Below, piece after piece: positions 8,319 through 17,400 of a stretch of 42,607 bases of DNA. Under the pieces are notes generated by a model that worked only from the letters and a program-made list of their open reading frames with translations, was not told the DNA's origin and did not search any database. The DNA is from UBA2266 sp964406945 (GTDB lineage: Bacteria; Planctomycetota; Phycisphaerae; Sedimentisphaerales; Anaerobacaceae). The DNA lies in the NCBI GenBank assembly GCA_964406945.1, contig CAYOTO010000027.1:1-42607 (forward strand), written 5' to 3'. Both the position numbers and the translations under genes were made by a program. Each line of letters begins with the position of its first letter. The stretch's first letter is position 1.

Positions 8319-9287
8319 TCAGACCGGCCGGTGTTTTCGGAGGAGGTCGAGGAAATTCTGCATGTCCTCGGGCAGGGGGGCCTCGAAGCAGACGTGTTGG
8401 CCGGTGGTTGGGTGTCTGAAGCGGATTTTTGCCGCATGCAGTGCGGTTCTTTTCATGACGGGTTCTTCGACGGTCGGTTCTTCGTCCTTGAGCTGCCAGG
8501 GGTAGACGAGCTTTCCGTCGTACATGTCATCGGCGACGATCGGGTGCTTGAGGTGCGACAGGTGCACGCGGAGCTGGTGGGTCCGGCCGGTCTTCGGCGT
8601 CAGGCCCAGCAATGCGAAGCCGCGGAATTCCTCGAGCGTTTCGTAAAACGTGACGGCTTCTTTGCCTGTGACCGGGCGGATGGCGTACTTGTCGCGCATG
8701 TTCGGGTGCACGCCGAGGGCGATGCTTATGCGGTCGGCGCTCAGTTCGGGCGTGCCGTGAACTATCGCAAGATAGGCCTTCTCGATCGTGCGGTCGTGGA
8801 ACTGCCTGCCTATCTTCCACTGCGCTTCGTCGTTTTTGGCGACGATAAGCACGCCGGTGGTGTTGCGGTCGAGGCGGTGGACTATTCCGGGTCTGAAGTT
8901 CGCCTGTCCGCTGGAGAGTTCGTCGCTGTAGTAAACGAGTGCATTTACCAGAGTGCCGCGGTTGTGGCCGCGGGCGGGGTGGACGATCATATCGGCGGGC
9001 TTGTTGACGATGATCAGATCGTCGTCTTCGTAAATGATGTCGAGCGGAATGTCCTCCGGTATGATGTGCTTGCTCGGCAGCTCCGGCAGGGTCATGTCGA
9101 TTCGGTCGCCGTGATTCAGTTGAAAACTGCACTTGACCGGCATGCCGTTTACGCGGACCCCCCCTGCTTTGATTGCGCCCTGGATCTTCACGCGGCTGTA
9201 ATTGCTGAACCGCCCGTGCAGGTACTTGTCGATCCGCCGCTCCTTAATCGAGTTGCCTACGTAGACTGTGAACTGATTTTCCGACAT
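8319..9287 (-). CDS. RluD/RluA-family pseudouridine synthase
   Basis: Isomerises uridines in RNA, most often in 23S rRNA. Residues 1-70 are an S4-like RNA-binding domain (RIDKYLHGRF, SRVKIQGAIKAGGVRVNG). The catalytic domain follows, with the signature VHRLDRNTTGVLIVAKN containing the catalytic aspartate, and the later LTPKTGRTHQLRVH. About 320 residues is normal for RluD. Two adjacent starts (GTG 9290, ATG 9287) are possible; ATG is chosen. It lies 17 bases after the TPR protein gene, so the two are probably co-transcribed. Whether the target is the RluD, RluC or another site cannot be read from sequence. Confidence 0.93.
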   Translation of the reverse strand: MSENQFTVYVGNSIKERRIDKYLHGRFSNYSRVKIQGAIKAGGVRVNGMPVKCSFQLNHGDRIDMTLPELPSKHIIPEDIPLDIIYEDDDLIIVNKPADMIVHPARGHNRGTLVNALVYYSDELSSGQANFRPGIVHRLDRNTTGVLIVAKNDEAQWKIGRQFHDRTIEKAYLAIVHGTPELSADRISIALGVHPNMRDKYAIRPVTGKEAVTFYETLEEFRGFALLGLTPKTGRTHQLRVHLSHLKHPIVADDMYDGKLVYPWQLKDEEPTVEEPVMKRTALHAAKIRFRHPTTGQHVCFEAPLPEDMQNFLDLLRKHRPV

Positions 9288-9304
9288 CACCTTCGTCGAT
9301 TACT

Positions 9305-10267
9305 TTACTGCTCGTTGGCGTCCGCTGCTGACGGGGCGGGCTTGTTGGGTGCGACGATCTTTTCGGCAACTTCGGTGACGGCTTTGATCACGGCGTCCTC
9401 GACTTCGTTTACGTCAGCCTCCGTGGCCGCTTCGGCGATATCCTGTTTTACGGCCGATGATACCGCGTTCGTATCGGGCAGATTCATTTCAGGTGCAGCG
9501 TCGTTGACATCTTCCAGAAGCGACTCGATCGGCGGCATCCCGGGGATGTCGGTCGGATCGTTCGGATCGGACGGCTGAACCTGCATTTCAATCGGCTTGG
9601 GCGGGAAAGTAACCTTTGTCGACAAATCGCCCATTATCTCGAGTCTGTTTGCAGCCGCCGCGGCCGCAACCGTGCCTTTGTATTCTTTGCTGGTCGCAAC
9701 TTCCTGATAGACCTCTCTGGCCGTGGCGAAATCTTCGAGGTGCTCGGCGCAAAGCCCTGTGCCGTACTTTGCCCTGGCCTGCAGCGACGGGATATCGGGC
9801 GCCTCCAGCATAGCCGACTCGTATGCGGACTTTGCCTGATCCATCTGGTCCTTCATGTCCGCCGGAGCCACATTGGCGATGGTGTAGAGCATCTCGGCCC
9901 GCAAAGCGTCGCCGGCCTGTATGTATGCCATTGCCGCGATCGAGCCTTTCTGCTGAGCGGCGAAGTTCAGCAGCCCCTGAGCGGAGGTGTTAAGAACCGA
10001 GGCATTGTCCAGGCCCTGGGACTGGCCCTGGATTATCATGCCCTTCTTCTGGGTGATGTCGGCCATGAGGGTCGTCAGTTCCACCTGGCTCTGAACGATA
10101 GCCGGATCACGGAAGTACACCTTCCAGACGAAGAATCCCGCCACGATCAGAACCGCAGCCGCCGAGCCTATCAGCCAGTACTGGTACTTTTTGGCCCATT
10201 CGGGCAGATGTGTAAGCCAGTCGGCCAGTTCGTTTCTTTTTAAATCATGCCGATGATCAGATTTCAT
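9305..10267 (-). CDS. Membrane-anchored tetratricopeptide-type protein (YfgM-like)
   Basis: 320 residues. The N-terminal cytoplasmic segment ends in LPEWAKKYQYW, and one transmembrane helix follows at about 33-51. A helical repeat region (about 60-210) then contains TPR-like segments (ALRAEMLYTIANVAP, ARAKYGTGLCAEHLEDFATAREVY). The tail from about 215 is acidic and Ala/Pro-rich, probably disordered. The architecture matches YfgM-like or DUF2133-type anchors, which assist the SecYEG/periplasmic chaperone network in proteobacteria; that function is only suggestive here. GGAG precedes the ATG. It is divergent from the S55 peptidase-like gene, with 160 bases between them. Confidence 0.65.
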   Translation of the reverse strand: MKSDHRHDLKRNELADWLTHLPEWAKKYQYWLIGSAAAVLIVAGFFVWKVYFRDPAIVQSQVELTTLMADITQKKGMIIQGQSQGLDNASVLNTSAQGLLNFAAQQKGSIAAMAYIQAGDALRAEMLYTIANVAPADMKDQMDQAKSAYESAMLEAPDIPSLQARAKYGTGLCAEHLEDFATAREVYQEVATSKEYKGTVAAAAAANRLEIMGDLSTKVTFPPKPIEMQVQPSDPNDPTDIPGMPPIESLLEDVNDAAPEMNLPDTNAVSSAVKQDIAEAATEADVNEVEDAVIKAVTEVAEKIVAPNKPAPSAADANEQ

Positions 10268-10427
10268 TCATTTCTCCGTATTAGTCGAAAGGGGCGTCAG
10301 CCCGACCATACCTGATACGCACGTCCTCGGAAAACATAGACCGTCATTCTAGCAAATAGTCTTTTGTCTTGCAAAGGATATGTCTGATAGTAAAATTTTG
10401 GCTGTTTGGTTCATGGAAAGGACTCAA

Positions 10428-12281
10428 ATGTCGCGATTGGCGCCTTGGGGCAACTCAGCAGCGGCTTTTTCCCCGTCGTATCTGATATTATCGCTGATAC
10501 CGGCCGTCTTGTTTGCGTTTTCGGTCCGTGCACAGACCCCGCCCGGGCTGCAGGGCGTCTGGGACAGCAACCGTTATATCGGACTCGACGAGGTCGAGCC
10601 GGGTATGGAGGCGTACTGCCTGACTGTTTATGGGACCCAAGGGATTGAGCGGTTCGGGCTCGAAGTAATCGATGTGGTCAGGGATGTGGAGCCCGGCCGG
10701 GATGCGATTCTCGTAAAGGGCATCGATGAGCGATTCCTGCATACCGGTCCGGTGGCCGGCTGCAGCGGTTCGCCGGTTTATATCGACGGACGTCTGGCCG
10801 GGGCGCTGGCTTTCGCCTGGACCAGCGCCAAAGATCCGCTCTACGGGACCACCCCCATAGCCGAGATGCTGATGGTCGGCGAGGGCAAGGGACCTCTGGC
10901 GGCGCAAAGCGGCGGTGCAATCGCCCGCACGAGCGTTTTTGATTTTTCCCGGCCGCTGGATTTTTCCGCTCTGGATAGACAACGGTCGGCGGCTCAAAAG
11001 CGGTCGTCGGCCGCACTTAGCAGGCTGCCCTGTCCGGTTCTGGTCTCGGGCGTGGGTTCGCAGGCCGTGGAGCAGTTGCGAAACTATCTTTCTCCGCTGG
11101 GCCTGGAAGTCTACGCCGGTGCCGGTGCGACCGGAACCAACGACAACGCCGGCGATCTTGCTCCCGGCGGATGTCTGATGCTTCCGCTGGTCAGCGGAGA
11201 TATTTCACTGTCGGTCACAGGTACGGTTACCGAGGTGCGGGGCGAGAAGATTTACGGATTCGGGCACAGCTTTCTGGGCTACGGCGGCGTCGATCTGCCG
11301 ATGGCCGGCGGCCGGGTGCATACCGTCGTCAGCAGTCTGGTTCGCAGCTTCAAACTTACCAGTCCCGGCCCGATTATCGGGGCGCTGCGCCGCGACGAGG
11401 CGGCCGCGATTTACGGGCACCTTGGCGCAAAACCGGCTCTCATACCATTGAGAATAACGGTGGATCGCTACAACGACCCCGAAGTACGCACCTATGACTG
11501 TTCTGTGGCAAGCAACGACCGCTTGACCGCCGGGCTGGTTCGATCCGCCATCGCCGGTGCGGCCGCAAGGCAGGGAGATTTTCCGCCCGAGCATACGGTG
11601 GAGTACGCGATGGATTTGAATCTTCAGAACGGATGGGAAATTTCCTTCGAGAATATCTCCACGGACATGATGCTCAGCGAAGTTGTGACCGAATATACCG
11701 GCACGATCGAGATGCTCATGAATCACCCGTTCAAAAAGGTCCCTATCGAGTCAATTTCGACCCGCCTGCGGATTACGCCCGAAAGCGAAACGGCCCATAT
11801 CTGGGCGATGAAGCTGTCGGATACGACGGTCAAACCCGGAGATTCGGTCAAGGTCGATGTCACACTGGAAGGGATGCGTTCTCAGATGCGGCATCACGAT
11901 TTCACGCTGGAAATTCCCGACCACGTCGAGCCGGGAAAGTACAATCTGACCGTCTGCGGCTCGTACGGTTACGAGCAGTTCGTTCGGAAGAAGGTTCCGT
12001 ATCGCTATCTGGCCCACAACATGTCCAGCCTTGTGGCGGCGCTGAACGAGATGCTAAATATCGACCGGGCGCGGCTGTACTGCATGCTGGAGCTGCCCGA
12101 TGACGGGCTGACCATCGAGCGGTCGGAACTGCCCGATCTGCCCAAAACAAGGGCGATGGTGCTGCAGAGTAATACGCGGACGCTTCGAACTCAGCCGTAC
12201 CCGCACTGGATTCAGAAAAGCGTGGATATTGATTCGGTCGTGATAGACAAGCAGACCGTACAGATAAACGTAGAGAAATAA
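10428..12281 (+). CDS. Exported SpoIVB/S55 peptidase-domain protein
   Basis: 617 residues from the ATG at 10428, which has GGAAAGGA 6-13 bases upstream; an upstream in-frame start at 10380 lacks a site. Residues about 14-35 are a signal peptide. The S55 region has GCSGSPVYIDG at 111-121 with the nucleophile serine. Later come YGFGHSFLGYGGVDLPMAGG, with a candidate catalytic histidine, and a VHTVVSSL segment. In SpoIVB of Bacillus the histidine precedes the GxSGSP motif; here the order is reversed, as is usual for this planctomycete/myxobacterial group. A C-terminal beta-rich region (about 440-600) follows. It sits 52 bases before the propeller-like gene, probably in one operon. Substrate unknown. 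Confidence 0.8.
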   Translation: MSRLAPWGNSAAAFSPSYLILSLIPAVLFAFSVRAQTPPGLQGVWDSNRYIGLDEVEPGMEAYCLTVYGTQGIERFGLEVIDVVRDVEPGRDAILVKGIDERFLHTGPVAGCSGSPVYIDGRLAGALAFAWTSAKDPLYGTTPIAEMLMVGEGKGPLAAQSGGAIARTSVFDFSRPLDFSALDRQRSAAQKRSSAALSRLPCPVLVSGVGSQAVEQLRNYLSPLGLEVYAGAGATGTNDNAGDLAPGGCLMLPLVSGDISLSVTGTVTEVRGEKIYGFGHSFLGYGGVDLPMAGGRVHTVVSSLVRSFKLTSPGPIIGALRRDEAAAIYGHLGAKPALIPLRITVDRYNDPEVRTYDCSVASNDRLTAGLVRSAIAGAAARQGDFPPEHTVEYAMDLNLQNGWEISFENISTDMMLSEVVTEYTGTIEMLMNHPFKKVPIESISTRLRITPESETAHIWAMKLSDTTVKPGDSVKVDVTLEGMRSQMRHHDFTLEIPDHVEPGKYNLTVCGSYGYEQFVRKKVPYRYLAHNMSSLVAALNEMLNIDRARLYCMLELPDDGLTIERSELPDLPKTRAMVLQSNTRTLRTQPYPHWIQKSVDIDSVVIDKQTVQINVEK

Positions 12282-12333
12282 CAGCTGCTCAGGATGTTTG
12301 AGACGGCCTGGCAAGTTTTCAGGGAATCTCGTT

Positions 12334-14577
12334 ATGAGAATTGGTGTTCATTCCGGTGCTTTTGTGTCTGCCATACTGGTTCTGTGCCTTGCGGCCTTGT
12401 GCCCGGCGGTAACAAGCAAGATAGTCCGGCACGAAAGCAGCGCGCAGATGTCCGCCGGCGAGGTCGAGAACGTCGTGATCGGATCGCGCGGAAGCATCGA
12501 GCTGGGTCGGTCCGTCGAGGTGCTCGTGGACGACTTCGGGCCGGTCTGGTCCATTAACAGTATTGTCGTCGTCGGCGGTGAGTTTTACGTGGGGACCAGT
12601 CCGAACGGCGGTGTCTACCGCTACAGCATGGGAGAGTTGGCCAGGATTTATCCTCAGCCCGATGAAATGACGGTAAAGCTCGTCCCGGCCGGGTACGTCC
12701 GGGCAGACGCCAATGACGCCAACGAGCCCGAGGCGGAATTTCTGACGAACGAACATATATTCGCGATGCGCAGGGATATCGCGGGGCGGCTTCTGGTCGG
12801 AATAAGCGGCAAAGAGTGCAGGTTGTGCAGACTCGAAAAGGGCCGGTTCGTGAGCATATTCGAGCCCGAAGACACCATGTACATTTTCGCGATTCTGGTG
12901 GACCCGTCGGGCGATATTTATCTGGGCACGGGTCCGCAGGGGATAATCTACAAGACCGACTCTTTCGGCCGCAAAGCCGAAGTCTTCTACGACAGCCCGG
13001 ACAAGAATATACTGTCCCTGGCCGCCGGAGACGACGGGGCGATTTATGCCGGCAGCGATACGCGGGGGCTGGTCTATCGCATTGAAAGCGGTTCCGGGCG
13101 GGCCAAGGTGCTTTACGACAGTGAACAGCCCGAAATTACGGCGCTGCTCAGAGGTGAAGACGGGCATTTGTACGCTGCGGCGACCTCGGCCGAGGCTGTG
13201 GCCACGCAGAACCGCTTTTCGTCGAAGGCCCCGCAGGCAGGCAAACCGGAGAGCAAACAGCCCGAATCCGATAAACAGTCCGAGAGCACGAAGCTGCAGA
13301 TTCCCGACACGCAGGAGCAGCCCGACGAGAAGAAGAAGAATGGAGCAGTAAGAATTCCGGGCATAGCGGCTCCCAACAAGGGCAGCAACATTTACCGGAT
13401 TACGAAGGAAGGATTCGTAAAGGGCGTATTCAGCGAGAATGCGGTTCTGTTCTGCCTTCTCGAGCGGCAGGGCAGGCTGCTGATAGGCGCGGGCAACCGG
13501 GCCAAGCTGTTCAGCGTGGACCCGGCCACCGAAGACGAAGCCACCCTGTTCGAGGATGAGCAGGCCTCGCAGGTTACCTCGGCGGCTCTTTTCGACAAAG
13601 ATGTGCTGATCGGCACGGCCAATCCGGCCAAACTTCTCAGGCTCGAAGCGGGCTACGCACCCACCGGCGAGTACGTTTCGGATCTGATCGACGCGGGCCA
13701 GCCGGCGAAGTGGGGCAAGTTGCAGATAGAGGCCGACATACCGCGCAACTGCAAGGTCATGGTCTGTTCGCGAAGCGGCAACGTGCAGGACGTGAACGAC
13801 CCGACGTTCAGCGACTGGACCGCGCCGCTGGAGGTGACCGGCCCGGTACAGTTGAGATGCCCGATGGGCCGGTTCTGCCAGTACAAGCTGATTCTGCTGA
13901 GTCCGGACAAAGACCGCACGCCCGTAATCCGCGAAGTAGCCGTGGCCGGCACCGTTGCGAATATCGCTCCGCAGGTAACGGCGGTCAGCGTAGGGCGGCT
14001 CGACACCAAAGGCAAGGAGGGCGTGTTCAAGATCAATTTCAGCGCGACCGACTTCAACAAGGACACGCTCGTTTACAAAGTCGATTTCCGAAAGGTCGGC
14101 AGGACCGGATGGATCGAACTTACCGACGATCTGGAAACCCCTTCTTTCGAGTGGGACGGCAAGACCGTCGAGGACGGCAGGTATGAAGTCAGGGTGATTG
14201 CCTCTGACAGGATGAGCAACACCAGCGAGACGACCCTTACCGGCAGCCGCGTCAGCGAAGCGGTCGTTATCGACAACACGGGACCGGCCATAACGGATAC
14301 GTCGGTGCAGGTGGACAAGGCCGATGCGAAGGTCGAACTCAAGGCCGTCGACCGGTTCAGCTCGGTTGCGGAACTTCACTATACCGTCGACAGCAACGAA
14401 AAGTGGGTCGGCACGGTGCCAAATGACATGGTATTCGATACGACCGAGGAGAGTTTTACGATTGTTATCGAGGATCTCGAACCGGGCGAGCACGTGGTCG
14501 CGGTGCGGGCCAAAGACGCGGCGGGAAATACCACTTACAAAAGTCTCGAAGTGCATATTGCCGGGGCCGAGCAGTGA
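12334..14577 (+). CDS. Exported beta-propeller-like protein with C-terminal Ig/FN3-like domains
   Basis: 747 residues from the ATG at 12334; a TTG-started extension to 12298 is less likely. A signal peptide spans about 1-27. Residues about 60-290 and 345-455 contain recurrent blades of the type DGxIYxGSxxxGxVYRI (GEFYVGTSPNGGVYRY, GDIYLGTGPQGIIYKT, GAIYAGSDTRGLVYRI). A hydrophilic insert rich in Lys, Glu, Gln and Ser (about 292-340) interrupts the propeller, probably a surface loop. The C-terminal 200 residues resemble Ig/FN3 or bacterial Ig modules (DGRYEVRVIASD, EPGEHVVAVRAKDAAGN). It follows the S55 gene and overlaps the fumarase gene by 4 bases. No enzymatic motif was found; role unknown. 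Confidence 0.7.
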   Translation: MRIGVHSGAFVSAILVLCLAALCPAVTSKIVRHESSAQMSAGEVENVVIGSRGSIELGRSVEVLVDDFGPVWSINSIVVVGGEFYVGTSPNGGVYRYSMGELARIYPQPDEMTVKLVPAGYVRADANDANEPEAEFLTNEHIFAMRRDIAGRLLVGISGKECRLCRLEKGRFVSIFEPEDTMYIFAILVDPSGDIYLGTGPQGIIYKTDSFGRKAEVFYDSPDKNILSLAAGDDGAIYAGSDTRGLVYRIESGSGRAKVLYDSEQPEITALLRGEDGHLYAAATSAEAVATQNRFSSKAPQAGKPESKQPESDKQSESTKLQIPDTQEQPDEKKKNGAVRIPGIAAPNKGSNIYRITKEGFVKGVFSENAVLFCLLERQGRLLIGAGNRAKLFSVDPATEDEATLFEDEQASQVTSAALFDKDVLIGTANPAKLLRLEAGYAPTGEYVSDLIDAGQPAKWGKLQIEADIPRNCKVMVCSRSGNVQDVNDPTFSDWTAPLEVTGPVQLRCPMGRFCQYKLILLSPDKDRTPVIREVAVAGTVANIAPQVTAVSVGRLDTKGKEGVFKINFSATDFNKDTLVYKVDFRKVGRTGWIELTDDLETPSFEWDGKTVEDGRYEVRVIASDRMSNTSETTLTGSRVSEAVVIDNTGPAITDTSVQVDKADAKVELKAVDRFSSVAELHYTVDSNEKWVGTVPNDMVFDTTEESFTIVIEDLEPGEHVVAVRAKDAAGNTTYKSLEVHIAGAEQ

Positions 14578-15464
14578 ACGAACCAAAGACCAGCAGCAGC
14601 GAGGCGGCGGTGCGATACGTTGAATTTGAAAAAGTCGTGAAGGCGGTGGAGGCGGCGTGCGTGGCGGCTGCGCACGAGTTGCCGGGTGATGTGCTCGAAG
14701 CGCTCGAAAAGGCCGCTGCGGCCGAGTCGAACGCAGGCGCCGGGCGAATACTGGAGCAGTTGATCGAGAACGCCCGCATTGCGACCGGTGAAAAAATACC
14801 GCTGTGCCAGGATACGGGACTGACGGTTGTGTTCGTCGAGCAGGGCGTAAAATGCGTTGTGAGCGATGATGCCGGGCGGACCGTCGATGATGCGATAAAC
14901 GCCGGCGTCGCGGCCGGTTACGACAGCGGCTATCTGCGAAAGAGCATCGTGGCAGAACCCTTGAACCGGCGGCAAAACACCGGAGCCAATACGCCGGCGG
15001 TGATTCACCATTTCCCGGTGCCTGGCGACGGGCTGAAGATAAGCATCATGGCCAAGGGGGGCGGATGTGAAAACAAGAGCCGGTTCAAAATGTTCAGGCC
15101 GACCGCCGCACGCGACGAGGTGGCCGACTGGATTGTCGAGGTGGTCGGGTCCGCCGGGGCCGATGCCTGTCCGCCGTTCGTCGTGGGCGTAGGAATCGGG
15201 GGCAATTTCGAGTTGAGCTGTCTGCTGAGCAAGAAGGCCCTGCTGCGTCGTCTCGACGAGCACAACGGCGACGACTTCTACGCACAACTGGAAGCCGATC
15301 TTCTCGAACGTATAAACTCGCTCGGCGTCGGTCCCCAGGGCCTCGGCGGCGACACCACCGCCCTGGGTGTGTTGGTCGAGACCGCCGCCTGCCACATCGC
15401 ATCACTGCCGGTGGCGGTAAACATCGAATGCCACAGCCACCGGCACAAAACGGTTACATTATGA
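14574..15464 (+). CDS. Class I fumarate hydratase (or L-tartrate dehydratase) alpha subunit
   Basis: Catalyses hydration of fumarate to malate with a [4Fe-4S] cluster, together with a beta subunit. 296 residues fit the alpha chain of two-subunit enzymes. CQDTG (C78), GGGCENKSR (C165), NFELSC (C216) and the strongly conserved GPQGLGGDTTAL are visible. The start is a GTG overlapping the TGA of the propeller gene (GTGA), so translation is coupled. No beta subunit lies downstream: the next feature is a terminator of the opposite strand. The beta chain must be elsewhere or the enzyme is incomplete. Fumarase versus tartrate dehydratase cannot be separated on sequence; fumarase is the default for a single copy. 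Confidence 0.88.
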   Translation: MNEPKTSSSEAAVRYVEFEKVVKAVEAACVAAAHELPGDVLEALEKAAAAESNAGAGRILEQLIENARIATGEKIPLCQDTGLTVVFVEQGVKCVVSDDAGRTVDDAINAGVAAGYDSGYLRKSIVAEPLNRRQNTGANTPAVIHHFPVPGDGLKISIMAKGGGCENKSRFKMFRPTAARDEVADWIVEVVGSAGADACPPFVVGVGIGGNFELSCLLSKKALLRRLDEHNGDDFYAQLEADLLERINSLGVGPQGLGGDTTALGVLVETAACHIASLPVAVNIECHSHRHKTVTL

Positions 15465-15488
15465 GCATGCCCTTATCATCCGGCGCAT

Positions 15489-15524
15489 AAAAAAAGCGGC
15501 CGATCCCGAGGGAAACGGCCGCTT
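15489..15524 (-). terminator. Rho-independent terminator of the tandem pseudopilin operon
   Basis: A perfect 9-base stem (AAGCGGCCG with CGGCCGCTT, 15494-15502 and 15516-15524) with a 13-base loop is followed, on the minus strand, by a run of seven T. It lies 24 bases after the stop of the 15548-16324 gene. In the plus direction only a weak T-rich stretch follows, so termination of the fumarase transcript here is possible but less sure. Confidence 0.85.
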
Positions 15525-15547
15525 GTGCTATTTCAATTTATATGCAG

Positions 15548-16324
15548 TTACTGGGCGCTCAAATGTCGCGTGCCCCAGGATGTGTACGCCGCCCAGGCTA
15601 TGTCCTCGTTGTTCGGCTGGTCTTCCGAAAAAGCCTGCTCCTTGAGGCCAAAATCGACGGTTCGTTGGTCCTTCCACTTTCTGTGGTCGGCGTGACCATC
15701 GGCATATCCTATAGGCGTTCCGCCGTTGTGTCTGATCGGCGGCGGGTCCCACCAGCGCCATCTGCTGCTGTAAGCAGTCCAGCCGCCCATCGCGCGGCGT
15801 CCGGTACCGCCGTCCTCAATGAACACGCCTCTGTAGGCCGAGTTCTTGATTTCGGAGCGTTTTTTGATCATCTTCGCATCCTGCATACCATTGCCGCTCC
15901 AGCCCTTGCAGTTCATCGCATCGAAAACACCGTAAAGACGCGCTTCGTCTTTGCTGGTCTTGCCCATGGGACATCTGTATACTTTCCAGTTGTTTGTATA
16001 CGGAAAAAGCGCGCCGTCCTTTATGCACTGGATTTTTTCACGCAAGGTGGCCGCGTCGTAGTCCCGCAAAACCCAGCTTTTTTCGCCCTGATGAAGGCCT
16101 CCATACTCTCCGACGTCGCCGTTGACGATCCTGTCGTCATTTTCATCGGCGTACATGATCCACGCCAGCGACAACTGTCCGATGTTGTGCAGGCACACCG
16201 TTCGCTGGGCCTGCTCGCGGGCGAGCTGCAGCGAAGGCATGAGAATGGCCATCAGTATCGCGATGATGGCGATTACCACGAGCAGTTCGATGAGGGTAAA
16301 ACCTTTTGTTAGTTGTTTATACAT
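15548..16324 (-). CDS. Pseudopilin-like protein, tandem copy 2
   Basis: 258 residues. The prepilin leader is very short (MYKQLTKG), then FTLIELLVVIAIIAILMAI, with the conserved mature Glu5. AREQAQRTVCLHNIGQL continues the helix, which is the usual planctomycete pattern. A variable Trp-rich globular part follows (SRWRWWDPPPIRHNGG), then GYADGHADHRKW near the C-terminus, matching the short DGH motif of the group. AAGGAG lies 8 bases upstream of the ATG. It follows copy 1 by 12 bases and ends at a terminator, so the two are an operon. Function unknown; such proteins are processed by a prepilin peptidase. Confidence 0.86.
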   Translation of the reverse strand: MYKQLTKGFTLIELLVVIAIIAILMAILMPSLQLAREQAQRTVCLHNIGQLSLAWIMYADENDDRIVNGDVGEYGGLHQGEKSWVLRDYDAATLREKIQCIKDGALFPYTNNWKVYRCPMGKTSKDEARLYGVFDAMNCKGWSGNGMQDAKMIKKRSEIKNSAYRGVFIEDGGTGRRAMGGWTAYSSRWRWWDPPPIRHNGGTPIGYADGHADHRKWKDQRTVDFGLKEQAFSEDQPNNEDIAWAAYTSWGTRHLSAQ

Positions 16325-16336
16325 ATACCGGTCTCC

Positions 16337-17143
16337 TTAGTAGTCTTTGAAAGGACGGATCCACTCTGGCCAGTCTTCGGCAGTGACACCTCCGGCCTGT
16401 GTCCAGGGACCGGCTGTGTTGAAGCTTCTGTGCCATTTCAGCGTCCAGAGTTCTTTCAAGCCTACTTTGCGGACCGACCAGTCCATGAACGCCGCATTAA
16501 GAAATCCTTGGTGGCGATTTATGCAGCATCTGGCCATATTATTGCCTGACCATGCGGCGAATTCGTTCTGGGCCGGGGCATGGGTTTCCAGCGGCCAGAG
16601 GTCAAAACGCAGGGCCTCGATAAACCAGGGTACATTGTTGGCCATCCTGGTGCTGCCGACAGTTTTCCAGCCGTCACTTTTAGGTCTTCCACCTTCGTAA
16701 GTACTACTGTCAGGTATGAGGCAGTAGCCATTTATTCCGTAGCTGCCGGCGATACCATTTGGCGCGCCGTTCATGTTATAAATACCCCACGCGTTGAATA
16801 TGTTGAAGTTTGGGGTCACATTACCGTTTCTGTCCTGTATAGGTTTCTTGGCGCTGGGACAGAACCAGATTTCGTTCTCCTCCCAGTCCACGTATTTGGG
16901 TTCGAGATATCTGATCCACCAATAGCCGGGCGTTCCCGGGTCTGATGCCCAGAATTTGCCGTCATTATCGCCGGTATACATGGACGCAATGATGTTCCAC
17001 TGCCTTAGATTGGCTATGCAGTTAATCATCTTTGCCTGTTCGCGAACGCGTCGCAGGGCGGGCATTAGAATTGACATCAGAATCGCAATAATCGCGATTA
17101 CCACCAGCAGTTCGATCAGAGTAAACGCTTTTCTTCTGGTCAT
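16337..17143 (-). CDS. Pseudopilin-like protein, tandem copy 1
   Basis: 268 residues. The leader MTRRKA precedes FTLIELLVVIAIIAILMSI and then MPALRRVREQAKMINCIANL, a form very typical of Phycisphaerae. Note the residue before F is Ala, where prepilin peptidase usually needs Gly. The C-terminal part holds NAAFMDWSVRKV, a variant of the DG-type end motif. AAAGGG lies about 9 bases before the ATG. First gene of the two-gene operon with copy 2. About 257 bases upstream, to the end of rsmA, hold its promoter; only weak -35/-10 matches are visible there. Confidence 0.84.
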   Translation of the reverse strand: MTRRKAFTLIELLVVIAIIAILMSILMPALRRVREQAKMINCIANLRQWNIIASMYTGDNDGKFWASDPGTPGYWWIRYLEPKYVDWEENEIWFCPSAKKPIQDRNGNVTPNFNIFNAWGIYNMNGAPNGIAGSYGINGYCLIPDSSTYEGGRPKSDGWKTVGSTRMANNVPWFIEALRFDLWPLETHAPAQNEFAAWSGNNMARCCINRHQGFLNAAFMDWSVRKVGLKELWTLKWHRSFNTAGPWTQAGGVTAEDWPEWIRPFKDY

Positions 17144-17400
17144 AGTCGAAACCCTTTACGTTTGAAAGACAGATAGCATTCTTCTAACCTGATGTGTAAA
17201 AACAGCCACATGTTCCGTAAAATGGGGGGTTTTCGGCGATAAAGCAGCCAAACCTACCTGCTGTGATTATATCGGAAACGCTGGTCTTTTTCAACAGTAT
17301 TCGGGCATCCCGGGTGGTTTTCCGGCGTCTGACGGCTTGGCGTGTGTGTTTTTATCGGGGGCGATTCGCGGCGGAAGGGTTTGCAGCAGTGTTATCGGTG

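Noticed and set aside
7986..9578. 530-codon open frame on the plus strand
   Set aside because: Antisense to the RluD-type gene and to the start of the Fur-family gene, both with strong family motifs.
12319..14586. 755-codon open frame on the minus strand
   Set aside because: It lies entirely opposite the propeller-like gene, which has a signal peptide, repeated blades and Ig-like modules. The antisense product has no recognisable domain; long antisense frames are expected in GC-rich genes.
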